Of a DNA stretch of 31,691 nucleotides, positions 15,830 to 24,772 are shown in pieces. The position numbers and the translations under genes are program-made. The stretch's first letter is position 1. Each line of letters begins with the position of its first letter. Under the pieces are notes generated by a model. It was not told the DNA's origin, did no database searches, and saw only the letters and a list, made by a program, of their open reading frames with translations. The stretch comes from Candidatus Gorgonimonas leptogorgiae (GTDB taxonomy: Bacteria; Pseudomonadota; Gammaproteobacteria; Pseudomonadales; Endozoicomonadaceae), in NCBI GenBank assembly GCA_929200515.1, contig CAKNAD010000001.1, positions 1 through 31,691 on the forward strand, given 5' to 3'.

Positions 15830-17302
15830 ATGCTGAAAATAATTGAAGAAGCTTTAACATTTGATGACGTACTCCTTGTTCCAAATTATTCCGAGGTTTT
15901 ACCTAGTGATGTATTATTAAAAACAAAAATAACTAGAAATATAGAACTTAATATACCATTAGTGTCGGCGGCCATGGATACCGTAACAGATGCGCAACTT
16001 GCGGTAGCAATGGCTCAAGAAGGTGGTGTAGGAATAATTCATAAAAATATGACAATAGAGCAACAAGCCGAACAGGTTAAACTTGTTAAAAAATATGAAA
16101 GTGGAATTATTAAAGATCCCATCTGTATAGTGGCACATGCTAGTGTTGCCGAGTTAAAAAAATTAACTAAAAGGCACAATATTTCTGGAGTGCCAGTAAT
16201 TGAAGATAACAATTTAGTTGGCATAGTAACTAGCAGAGACGTACGCTTTGTATCAGATCTTAAAAAACCAGTAAGCTCTGTTATGACACCTAAAGAAAGG
16301 CTAATAACAGTTCTTGAGAATGAAACCCAAGAAGAAGTAAAAAGATTACTTCACAAGCATCGAATAGAAAAAGTATTAGTTGTTGATAAAAGATTCAGGC
16401 TAAAAGGCATGATTACAGTTAAAGACATGCAAAAAGCACAACAGAATCCAATTTCATCAAAAGATGCAAACGGACACCTATTAGTTGGCGCTGCACTTGG
16501 TATTGCAAAAGATACTTTAGAGCGTGTGGCAGCTTTAGTAAAGGCAGGAGTAGATATACTAAATATAGACACTGCTCACGGACACTCTAAAGGCGTTTTA
16601 AACTATATTAAGCAAATAAAAACTAAATATCCTGAGGTACAAGTTATTGGTGGCAATATAGCAACTGAAGCCGCAGCCAAAGAATTAATTAAAGCTGGAG
16701 TTGATGGTATCAAAGTTGGTATAGGTCCAGGGTCAATTTGTACAACAAGAATAGTAACAGGAATAGGTGTGCCGCAAATAACAGCTATTGCAAATGTTTG
16801 TAAAGAAGCTACAAAGGCTAAAATACCAGTAATTGCAGACGGCGGCATAAGATTTTCTGGAGATATAGCTAAAGCTCTTGCTGCTGGAGCTAATGTGGTC
16901 ATGCTAGGTAGTATGTTTGCAGGAACAGACGAAGCGCCAGGAGAAATTGAATTATATCAGGGTCGCAGTTATAAAGGCTATCGAGGCATGGGGTCTCTAG
17001 GAGCAATGTCACAACAGAGTGGTTCCAGTGACCGCTATTTTCAGGCAAATGAAAACAATACAGATAAACTAGTACCAGAAGGCATTGAAGGCAGAGTTCC
17101 ATGTAAGGGACCTCTAACAAAAATAGTCCATCAATTACTCGGTGGTTTACGTGCAGCTATGGGATATACTGGATCTAAAGATATAGAAACACTACGTACT
17201 AAAGCTAAATTCGTAAAAGTTACAAATGCAGGGATGGCAGAATCTCATGTGCATGATGTTACTATAACTAAAGAAGCCCCTAATTATCAAACTATCAGTT
17301 AA
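15830..17302 (+). CDS. guaB: IMP dehydrogenase
   Basis: GuaB oxidises IMP to XMP with NAD+, the committed step to guanine nucleotides. The 490-residue protein has the full layout: an N-terminal barrel segment (EALTFDDVLLVPNYSEVLP), a tandem CBS pair at about 93-203, then the rest of the barrel with GPGSICTTR carrying the catalytic Cys304, GGIRFSGDIAKALAAGA, and the flap RGMGSLGAM. GGTGG precedes the ATG. guaA follows after 116 bases on the same strand, the common gamma order, and is likely co-transcribed. Confidence 0.98.
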   Translation: MLKIIEEALTFDDVLLVPNYSEVLPSDVLLKTKITRNIELNIPLVSAAMDTVTDAQLAVAMAQEGGVGIIHKNMTIEQQAEQVKLVKKYESGIIKDPICIVAHASVAELKKLTKRHNISGVPVIEDNNLVGIVTSRDVRFVSDLKKPVSSVMTPKERLITVLENETQEEVKRLLHKHRIEKVLVVDKRFRLKGMITVKDMQKAQQNPISSKDANGHLLVGAALGIAKDTLERVAALVKAGVDILNIDTAHGHSKGVLNYIKQIKTKYPEVQVIGGNIATEAAAKELIKAGVDGIKVGIGPGSICTTRIVTGIGVPQITAIANVCKEATKAKIPVIADGGIRFSGDIAKALAAGANVVMLGSMFAGTDEAPGEIELYQGRSYKGYRGMGSLGAMSQQSGSSDRYFQANENNTDKLVPEGIEGRVPCKGPLTKIVHQLLGGLRAAMGYTGSKDIETLRTKAKFVKVTNAGMAESHVHDVTITKEAPNYQTIS

Positions 17303-17372
17303 TAAATTAAGTATTTTAAAGTTAATTTTAATTTTTAAATTCTTAATTCTATAAATCTACCACATTGTTTCA

Positions 17373-17393
17373 TGCTAATTATTCAAATTAGCA
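17373..17393. promoter_or_regulatory. Perfect hairpin between guaB and guaA
   Basis: TGCTAATT (17373-17380) and AATTAGCA (17386-17393) form a perfect 8-bp stem with a 5-base loop, ending 25 bases before the guaA ATG. There is no T run after it. It may be a processing or stabilising structure, or a weak stop that lowers guaA relative to guaB. Confidence 0.55.
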
Positions 17394-17418
17394 CTTGTTA
17401 TACCTTTGAGTATAAAAA

Positions 17419-19014
17419 ATGACTATTTATAATACTGAAAAACAAGAAGATATCCACAAAAATCTAATCATTATTATTGATTTTGGTTCACAGTATACAC
17501 AACTTATTGCTAGAAGGATTCGAGAAATAGGCGTATATTGTGAAATTAAACCATATACTGCTTCGTTGTCTAAATTAGTAGCTAAAAATCCAAAAGCATT
17601 TATTTTATCTGGTGGCCCTAGTTCAATAAATTGTGATCAGGCACCAGATATAACTAGTGAAATATTTAATCTAGGAATTCCTATTCTTGGTATTTGCTAT
17701 GGTATGCAACTGATGGCAAACAAATTATCAGGAGCTGTAAACCAATCTGAAAATTGTGAGTTTGGATACGCTCAGTTACAACTAATACAGCAATGTAAGT
17801 TATTTGATGGCATCGAAGACCATATAGATGACAACGGGTTTTTCAGCTTAGATGTATGGATGAGTCATGGAGATTTAGTAACTGAAATTCCTGAAGGTTT
17901 TAACACTGTAGCAATTACTAGTTCTTGCCCGCATGCTGTAATTGCTAATGAAGAATTAAAACTATATGGTATACAGTTTCACCCAGAAGTAACTCATACA
18001 AAACAAGGAATGCGAATACTAGAGCGATTTATTTGTGATATAGCAAAGTGTGAAAAATTATGGAATCCTGATTTAATTACCAATGATATTATCAACAGTA
18101 TAAAACATCAAGTTGGTGACAGTAAAGTTATACTAGGGCTTTCTGGTGGTGTTGATTCTAGCGTAGTAGCAGCATTGTTACATAAAGCTATAGGCGATAA
18201 ATTAACCTGTATTTTTGTTGATAACGGCTTGCTTCGTCTTCATGAAGGCGATCAAGTTATGGCAATGTTTGCAAAAAATATGGGTATCAATATTATCAAA
18301 GTAGACGCTAGCCGTATATTCCTTGATAAACTAGCAAATATTACCGATCCCGAACAAAAACGTAAAATTATTGGCAATACCTTTATTGAGGTATTTGAAG
18401 AACAAGCTACTAAATTAGATGGGGTAGAATTTTTAGCTCAAGGAACTATATATCCTGATATTATAGAATCTGCTAGTACATCATCTTCTAGTCATGTAAT
18501 AAAATCCCATCATAATGTTGGTGGATTACCAGAATACATGAAATTAAAACTTGTAGAACCTATCAAAGAATTATTCAAAGATGAAGTCCGCAAGATTGGC
18601 TTGAATTTAGGCATACCCTACGAAATGGTTTATCGTCATCCGTTTCCTGGCCCTGGTTTAGGTGTGCGTATTATCGGCGAAGTTACCGAAGAAAAAGCAG
18701 ATATTCTACGTCAAGTTGACCACATATATATTGAAGAACTTACTAAAGCAGGATGGTATGCAAAAACTAGTCAGGCTTTTGCGGTGTTTTTACCGGTGAA
18801 ATCGGTTGGCGTTGTAGGTGATGCTAGAAGACACGAATATGTGGTGGCATTAAGAGCAGTAGAGACCGTAGATTTCATGACAGCTAGATGGGCTCATTTA
18901 CCATATGAATTACTAGAAGTTATATCCTCTCGTATTATTAATGAAGTAGCGAGAATATCTAGAGTTACTTATGATATTTCTAGTAAACCACCAGCAACTA
19001 TAGAGTGGGAATAG
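17419..19014 (+). CDS. guaA: GMP synthase (glutamine-hydrolysing)
   Basis: GuaA converts XMP to GMP using ATP and glutamine. The class-I glutaminase half shows GICYGMQ with nucleophile Cys93, and GIQFHPEVTHT with His188 and Glu190. The ATP pyrophosphatase half has the P-loop SGGVDSS (242-248). The C-terminal dimer domain ends in PPATIEWE, the standard end of bacterial GuaA. At 531 residues it is slightly longer than the usual 525 because of a short N-terminal extension before DFGSQYTQLIARR. The ribosome site is weak (TTTGAG). Confidence 0.98.
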   Translation: MTIYNTEKQEDIHKNLIIIIDFGSQYTQLIARRIREIGVYCEIKPYTASLSKLVAKNPKAFILSGGPSSINCDQAPDITSEIFNLGIPILGICYGMQLMANKLSGAVNQSENCEFGYAQLQLIQQCKLFDGIEDHIDDNGFFSLDVWMSHGDLVTEIPEGFNTVAITSSCPHAVIANEELKLYGIQFHPEVTHTKQGMRILERFICDIAKCEKLWNPDLITNDIINSIKHQVGDSKVILGLSGGVDSSVVAALLHKAIGDKLTCIFVDNGLLRLHEGDQVMAMFAKNMGINIIKVDASRIFLDKLANITDPEQKRKIIGNTFIEVFEEQATKLDGVEFLAQGTIYPDIIESASTSSSSHVIKSHHNVGGLPEYMKLKLVEPIKELFKDEVRKIGLNLGIPYEMVYRHPFPGPGLGVRIIGEVTEEKADILRQVDHIYIEELTKAGWYAKTSQAFAVFLPVKSVGVVGDARRHEYVVALRAVETVDFMTARWAHLPYELLEVISSRIINEVARISRVTYDISSKPPATIEWE

Positions 19015-19054
19015 CTACCTTTAATATGAAAGTGTATATTCATTAAGAAAGCAA

Positions 19055-19744
19055 ATGCGTAAAATTATATTAGATACAGAAACTACAGGTATAAACCCTA
19101 AGTTAGGTCATAAGATTATTGAAGTAGGATGTGTTGAAATAATCAACAGAGAACCAACTGGTAATAATTATCATCAATATCTAAATCCTATGAGAGATAT
19201 TGAACTTGAAGCTATAAAGGTTCATGGTTTAACAAATGAATTTTTAAATGATAAACCCGTATTTGCATATATAGCAAAAGATTTATATAATTATTTATCT
19301 GGTGCTGAACTGATAATTCATAACGCTGCCTTTGATATGGGGTTTTTAAATCATGAATTTAGCTTATTAAAAAATTCATCAGAATACCAATTATCAGAAG
19401 TTTGCTCAGTTACAGATACCTTAAAGTTAGCACGTGCTAAACATCCTGCTCAACATAATAGCTTAGATGCATTATGTAAGCGCTATGGTATTGACAATAG
19501 CTCTCGTGAACTTCACGGAGCATTACTAGATGCCCAGTTGTTATCTGAAGTCTATTTATTAATGACTGGTGGGCAATCATCGCTTTTTAAAAAAGAAACG
19601 GCTACTTTAGATAATCAAGTATCTGAGATAAACAACACACCTAAGATAAACAACAGAAAAAGGCTTAAAGTAATTTATGCAAACTCTGAGGAACTTATCA
19701 AGCATAACGAAAAAATGAAAGAAATAGAACAACAATCAGAATAA
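19055..19744 (+). CDS. dnaQ: DNA polymerase III epsilon subunit (proofreading exonuclease)
   Basis: DnaQ is the 3'-5' proofreading exonuclease of the replicative polymerase. The DEDDh residues are present: Asp7 and Glu9 in ILDTETTG, Asp94 in HNAAFDMGFLNHEF, and His154 and Asp159 in LHGALLDAQLL. At 229 residues it has a catalytic domain and a short C-terminal tail that should bind the alpha subunit. Directly after the exonuclease domain, QSSLF (174-178) is a good sliding-clamp binding motif, closer to the QLxLF consensus than the E. coli sequence QTSMAF at the same place. The usual neighbour rnhA is missing. It starts 40 bases after guaA. Confidence 0.96.
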   Translation: MRKIILDTETTGINPKLGHKIIEVGCVEIINREPTGNNYHQYLNPMRDIELEAIKVHGLTNEFLNDKPVFAYIAKDLYNYLSGAELIIHNAAFDMGFLNHEFSLLKNSSEYQLSEVCSVTDTLKLARAKHPAQHNSLDALCKRYGIDNSSRELHGALLDAQLLSEVYLLMTGGQSSLFKKETATLDNQVSEINNTPKINNRKRLKVIYANSEELIKHNEKMKEIEQQSE

Positions 19745-19801
19745 TGCTTCTGGTGAGAGTCGTAATATTAATCTTAACTAACTAAACTATTGAAATAAAC
19801 T

Positions 19802-20983
19802 ATGCCTGATAAAAGTAAATTTAAATTTAGTCTTTGGCCATGGAAGTCAACTAAACAAGAAAATCATCCTGATAGCAATGCAATAGATGAACCTCAGCAA
19901 CAGCAAACAGAAAATATAACACCTAAAAATACTGAACTTAGCATTGACACCCAAGAGCCAGAACAGGTTATAACAACTAACAATCAATCTGAACAACAGG
20001 TAGAAGCTCTAGCTACAGAAACTAAAAAAGATAAAATTGGCTTATTTGGCAGAGTGTTATCTGGTTTAAAGAAAACCAGAAATTCTTTTATAAAGGGAAT
20101 AACCACTTTATTTTCATCTCGTAGTACCATAGATGAAGAGCTATTCGATGAGCTAGAAGAGTTATTGCTAATCGCAGATATAGGCGCACAAACTACTACA
20201 GAAATAATGGATCAACTGCAAGCTGAGGTTAAGTCTAAAAATATTAGTGATCCTCAATATTTATTAACTGCGTTAAAACAACAATTAGCTGATGTATTAA
20301 ACTCGGTAGAAAAACCGTTAACTATTACTCCAAAGCATAAGATGCCATTTGTAATTTTAACCGTAGGTGTTAATGGAGCTGGCAAAACTACAACTATAGG
20401 TAAGCTAGCACATAAATTTAAGCATCAAGGCTATAAAGTAATGCTAGCTGCTGGAGATACATTTCGTGCCGCTGCTACGGAACAATTAAATATTTGGGCT
20501 GAGCGTAATTCTGTTGCTATAGTAGCACAACAGCAAGGAAGCGACAGTGCTTCAGTAATCTATGATGCTGTACAATCAGCAATTGCCAAAGATGTAGATA
20601 TTCTTATAGCCGATACTGCAGGTAGATTACATAATAAAAGTCACTTGATGGAAGAATTAAAAAAAATAAAACGAGTTTTACAAAAAATAGACCCAGCCAT
20701 TCCACAAGAAATTTTACTGGTGGTAGATGCAGGAACTGGCCAAAATGCATTAAATCAGGCTAAAATATTTGATGAAGCTGTTGGCTTAACTTCTCTTGCT
20801 TTAACTAAACTCGATGGAACTGCTAAAGGCGGGATTATATTTTCGTTATCTAAAACTATGAAGTTGCCTATCAGATTTATCGGTGTTGGAGAAAAAATAG
20901 ATGACTTAAGAGATTTCTCTGCTAAAGAATTTACTGATGCACTATTTACTAAAAATGAACAAACCACTACCATTGAAAGCTAG
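19802..20983 (+). CDS. ftsY: Signal recognition particle receptor FtsY
   Basis: FtsY is the SRP receptor that docks ribosomes making membrane proteins at the translocon. The 393-residue protein has a Gln/Glu-rich A domain (about 1-75), a basic stretch near 78-100, the helical N domain, and the SRP GTPase G domain with GVNGAGKTTTIGKLA (P-loop 189-197), DTFRAAATEQL, DTAGRLHNKSHLMEEL, TKLDGTAKGG and GVGEKIDDLRDF. The usual gamma neighbours ftsE, ftsX and rsmD are not adjacent. It starts 57 bases after dnaQ. The 59-base spacer after it, shared with convergent sctC, has only a 5-bp TAGGT/ACCTA stem and no clear terminator. Confidence 0.97.
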   Translation: MPDKSKFKFSLWPWKSTKQENHPDSNAIDEPQQQQTENITPKNTELSIDTQEPEQVITTNNQSEQQVEALATETKKDKIGLFGRVLSGLKKTRNSFIKGITTLFSSRSTIDEELFDELEELLLIADIGAQTTTEIMDQLQAEVKSKNISDPQYLLTALKQQLADVLNSVEKPLTITPKHKMPFVILTVGVNGAGKTTTIGKLAHKFKHQGYKVMLAAGDTFRAAATEQLNIWAERNSVAIVAQQQGSDSASVIYDAVQSAIAKDVDILIADTAGRLHNKSHLMEELKKIKRVLQKIDPAIPQEILLVVDAGTGQNALNQAKIFDEAVGLTSLALTKLDGTAKGGIIFSLSKTMKLPIRFIGVGEKIDDLRDFSAKEFTDALFTKNEQTTTIES

Positions 20984-21042
20984 CGGTTTTTCATCTATTA
21001 GGTGTATACCTACCTTGTAGATTAAGGCAGATATGAGCTAAC

Positions 21043-23133
21043 TTAGCTACTAACTATTAGTGGAGTTATTAAAAATAATCTTACAGTCTTAGTTTTATGT
21101 TTTTTAGTAGATTTAAACAAATATCCTAAAACAGGAAAATCTCCTAATAGAGGAACCTTGGCAGAAACTTTTTCTTCTCTTTCTTTGTAAAAACCACCTA
21201 TTAATAAACTTTCTTGTTCGTAAACTACCGCTTGTGTGCTGATAGTACTATTAGTGGTGGTTGGTAGGCTAGATCCTTCAGCTTTTCCGGTACCATCTTC
21301 TATGTTAACACTAAGATGAATTTTATTTTTAGCTGTGTCTTCAGTTATTATATGTGGAGTAACTCTTAATATAGTTCCTGAAGTTACTGGATATAATTCA
21401 GCTGTGCGTTCGCTTGTTACTTGTACATAATAAGTGCTACTGTTATCAATGATTGACTCTAAGTTATCGAGAGTTATAATCGAAGGCTTGGCTACTACTT
21501 TTACTTTGCCTTCCCCCGATAAAGCATTTATTTTAGCATTAAACTCGCCTATAGTTGAGCTAATAACGGCATAAGCAGTTTTCATACTAGTTGCTTCGCT
21601 ACCGATGGTAGTTGTATTACTCGCATCTTTTGAGTTTGACCATTGCACCCCTAAAGAATTTAAATTTTCAGTATTTATATCTATAATAGATATACTTATT
21701 TCAATCTGCTTACTTGGTTTATCTAAAGATTGAATTATCTGTTCATACATTGGCATTTTTGATCCTAAATCATGAACAATTATAGCGTTTAACCTAGGAT
21801 CTGCATTAATATAAACAGTTTCAGCATCGGTACCTGAATTAAGCTGATCTGCTTCTGCTGAGTTATTTGCTTTGTTTTTAGTTGATTGCCCATATTTTGC
21901 GACGGGCTTCAAAGATTTATTCTCTACTATGGTTTCTGCTGCTTGTGCTACTCCACCACCTTCTATTATTTGTTTTAAAATAGTAGAAACACCAGGAACT
22001 GTTAGTTGCTGGCCACGAAAATTAAATGTTCTGTCGGTAGCCCAGGCATATTTTAATGGAAATGAGCGAACTTCCAATTTACTTTTTTGCATCTCTCCTT
22101 CTTTAGTATCTAATATTATAGCGGTTCCTCGCACCATTGCTACATAGCGTTTATATCCAGAAACTATTACTAAATTGTCATCTTCTTGTTCTTTCCAATA
22201 GAATTTATCACTCCATATATCCATTTGTTTTAGCGTTTTTCTAAGCTTATTTGGTTTTAAATAATTCAAAGTTATTAGCTGTTTATCTACCGAGTTGTTA
22301 TCGTATATATATAAGGTATGGCCATCATAGTACCATAAAAAATTATATACACTGGCGAGTTTATCTAAAAAACCTTCTGGAGTGTCTGCTGATATTAAAC
22401 CATTTATTGTACTATTTGTTTCTATATCAATTGTTATTGGAATATTATAGTTAGTTGCAAAATCTGTTAAGACACTATGTAATGCCTCATTACTTCCATT
22501 AACAGCATATAGCTTTTTACTTGAATTATTTATTTTAGGTTCAACATATGGTTTTTCTATTTCTATTAATTCTTTAGTGGGCTGAGTTTTTGATGCTGTT
22601 TCATTCTTAGTTTTAGTAATGCTTCTAAAGCTATTGGAAGGATCCATTACTGGCTGTAATTCTTTAGGTAGTAAGACATCTTGTTCTACTGTACTTTCTA
22701 CTTGATAAACAACAGCTTCTTTTTTAGCTAACTTTTTTTGCTGGCTTGTTGCTTGTTGATCAATTATTGTTGTCTTAGATACAGTATTTTTACTAGATGT
22801 TTTATCATTTGCAAACAACGCAAAATCATTAGCATTTATAGGGTTGTCTGCATCAGTTTTTTGTAAAATAGAATTGATTTTTTTAACTGGAAAGTATATT
22901 ATTTGTCCAGGTTGCAAATCTTTTGCGGTATTAAGTTTATTATAAATAATTAACTCTTCTGGAGTAACTCCTTTATTATTTGCAATTGTACTAATATTAT
23001 CTCCGAGTTTAACTATATACTTGTTAGTCTGAGGCTCTTCTAAAATAAAATTTTTAGCGAGAGTATTTGGTATTATTAGTAATATTATTAACGCATTTAA
23101 TATTACAGTGCCGAGTTTACGCACAGTAATCAT
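21043..23133 (-). CDS. sctC: Type III secretion outer-membrane secretin SctC with N-terminal LysM domain
   Basis: SctC forms the outer-membrane ring of the injectisome. From the ATG at 23133 the protein has 696 residues: a signal peptide (MITVRKLG, hydrophobic core, NTLA), a LysM domain at about 38-82 (peptidoglycan binding), a Lys/Thr/Ser-rich linker, N0/N1 domains (about 207-342) with FLWYYDGHTLYIYD and LVIVSGYKRY, an N3 region with FPLKYAWATDRTF, TVPGVSTIL and DPRLNAIIVHD, and a secretin barrel from about 477 with VPLLGDFPVLGYLFKS near the end. The first half is the T3SS kind, not PilQ or GspD. The frame is open from 23202, but GGAGG precedes 23133 by 11 bases and the signal peptide then sits correctly. 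No other T3SS structural genes are near. Confidence 0.88.
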   Translation of the reverse strand: MITVRKLGTVILNALIILLIIPNTLAKNFILEEPQTNKYIVKLGDNISTIANNKGVTPEELIIYNKLNTAKDLQPGQIIYFPVKKINSILQKTDADNPINANDFALFANDKTSSKNTVSKTTIIDQQATSQQKKLAKKEAVVYQVESTVEQDVLLPKELQPVMDPSNSFRSITKTKNETASKTQPTKELIEIEKPYVEPKINNSSKKLYAVNGSNEALHSVLTDFATNYNIPITIDIETNSTINGLISADTPEGFLDKLASVYNFLWYYDGHTLYIYDNNSVDKQLITLNYLKPNKLRKTLKQMDIWSDKFYWKEQEDDNLVIVSGYKRYVAMVRGTAIILDTKEGEMQKSKLEVRSFPLKYAWATDRTFNFRGQQLTVPGVSTILKQIIEGGGVAQAAETIVENKSLKPVAKYGQSTKNKANNSAEADQLNSGTDAETVYINADPRLNAIIVHDLGSKMPMYEQIIQSLDKPSKQIEISISIIDINTENLNSLGVQWSNSKDASNTTTIGSEATSMKTAYAVISSTIGEFNAKINALSGEGKVKVVAKPSIITLDNLESIIDNSSTYYVQVTSERTAELYPVTSGTILRVTPHIITEDTAKNKIHLSVNIEDGTGKAEGSSLPTTTNSTISTQAVVYEQESLLIGGFYKEREEKVSAKVPLLGDFPVLGYLFKSTKKHKTKTVRLFLITPLIVSS

Positions 23134-23208
23134 AAATAAACTAACCTCCATGTTAACTAAAGACGTATCCAGTAAAGTTATATTTTTTATAAAAGAATGC
23201 ATTATGTA

Positions 23209-23214
23209 ATTATA
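23209..23214 (-). promoter_or_regulatory. Putative -10 of sctC
   Basis: On the minus strand this reads TATAAT, with no clear -35. Transcription would begin near 23202, which leaves the ATG at 23202 without a leader and supports the internal start at 23133. The region between 23203 and 23371 is a divergent promoter zone shared with the propeller-like gene. Confidence 0.35.
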
Positions 23215-23371
23215 ACTGCTTATGCTAATCTTAAGACATTAATTTTATTATTAGCGTATAAAAATTATAATTCATGATATACTTATAATTATAACGGTCT
23301 AAAAATACCATAAATTATTAATAAAAATAAAAACTTAATAATAATCCAAACTAATTAAAACGAAATATACA

Positions 23372-24583
23372 ATGATAGAACTAAAACCAATTTCTGTAAA
23401 CGGATTCGTATCCAATAAAAATAAAATAATTAGTCCAGATAAACATTACGTTGCATATACAGCAAAGAATGGCAGAGAGCTTTATATAATTAATATAAAA
23501 GATAAAGACAATCTTTGTATTTCAACAAAAGATTTTAAACATGATTTTTTTAGTCCATTTAGTAAGTCAATAACAATACGTCAAATAAGCTTTAATAATG
23601 ATAGCAACAGCTTATATTGCCTTATGAAAAAATCACAATATACTAAGTTGTATCATTTTAAAAACAAACAGAATAGCCACCTACCTATATCTAAACAGTG
23701 GTATAAAAGTAAAAAAATCTATCTTCCATTTAATGCTACATCTTTTACCATAAATGAAGCAACTCAAGAACTTAACCTTGTAGGCTTTACAGAAAAACAA
23801 GTTATATACCAAGTACTAAAACTGCAGACTCAAGAATTGATTACTAAAAATGTAGCGCCTGTTGATTCAAATATAACTAAAGTAAAGTTAGATCCAGATA
23901 ATATGAAACTCAGTGTACTGTCTGAAAATAAAAATTTGAAGATTTTTACTAAAATTAATAACGATTGGCAGGTAAAAAATACCTTATATGACTGCAACGA
24001 TATTCCAGTTAGTAGTCAAGATGGCAATATATTAGTAGACAAAAAAGTAAATAAACTAGAAATAAGATCATTATTAGAACCACATTATGGCAAAGTAGTG
24101 TATACAGCAAAATGTAAATTTCCTATTATTGATTTTAGTATAAACGCTGCTGGTAATAAGATTAAAGTTTTTTCTAAACAATATAAATATTACAGCGATA
24201 TAACCTGTTCTACATTTTATACTGATGGCAACCCTTTATTATGGGTTGAAACAGATTACACAAATTCTATTACGCTATCATTATGTGGTTGTGCTATTAG
24301 TTATGCTGATAAAATATGCCCTCTATTTACCAGTGATGATAAGCTAATAATCTTATTGGATATTGTTTCAAAATATTATTACGATTACAAGAGAGCTATA
24401 GGTAAATCCCTAAAAATAAAAGAACCAAGAATACGACAAAATAACGCTCTTAGCTTTCAAAATTCTAATAATCAGCCATCTAATTCCTTTTTCACTAGAA
24501 ATGCTATTTTTATCGATTCTATTGTTGCATCTGCTAATCAGGAATATTATTGTGATAGTGAAGATCGCATATATATATATTAG
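23372..24583 (+). CDS. Propeller-like repeat protein, paralog A, unknown function
   Basis: This 403-residue protein has no signal peptide or membrane span. It contains repeated beta-strand segments of the kind seen in WD40 or similar propellers, such as ISPDKHYVAYTAKNGRELYI, ISFNNDSNSLYCLM, LDPDNMKLSVLSENKNLKIF and SINAAGNKIKVFSKQY, suggesting roughly six blades. It is closely related to the next gene over about 330 residues, then diverges: it ends in a polar tail and YIY beside an (AT)n run, and lacks the Gly/Cys tail of its partner. No clear ribosome site precedes the ATG. It is divergent from sctC, so an effector or accessory role in secretion is possible but unproven. Confidence 0.72.
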   Translation: MIELKPISVNGFVSNKNKIISPDKHYVAYTAKNGRELYIINIKDKDNLCISTKDFKHDFFSPFSKSITIRQISFNNDSNSLYCLMKKSQYTKLYHFKNKQNSHLPISKQWYKSKKIYLPFNATSFTINEATQELNLVGFTEKQVIYQVLKLQTQELITKNVAPVDSNITKVKLDPDNMKLSVLSENKNLKIFTKINNDWQVKNTLYDCNDIPVSSQDGNILVDKKVNKLEIRSLLEPHYGKVVYTAKCKFPIIDFSINAAGNKIKVFSKQYKYYSDITCSTFYTDGNPLLWVETDYTNSITLSLCGCAISYADKICPLFTSDDKLIILLDIVSKYYYDYKRAIGKSLKIKEPRIRQNNALSFQNSNNQPSNSFFTRNAIFIDSIVASANQEYYCDSEDRIYIY

Positions 24584-24772
24584 TAATTACTAACCATTAA
24601 GTTAACATTAATTAAAATTTAATAAACAATGATAACTAATACGTCTGCTATAATTAATTAAAAAAAAAAAGAGTTTTATACATAATTTACTTTAAGATAC
24701 ATTTTTTAGCTGTTAAACTATAGAAAATATATCTTATTCAATATAACTAATACTTTTAACAAGAAATATACA

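Noticed and set aside
23134..23202. Longer sctC start at 23202
   Set aside because: It has no ribosome site, would begin at the predicted transcription start, and would put 23 extra residues before a normal signal peptide.
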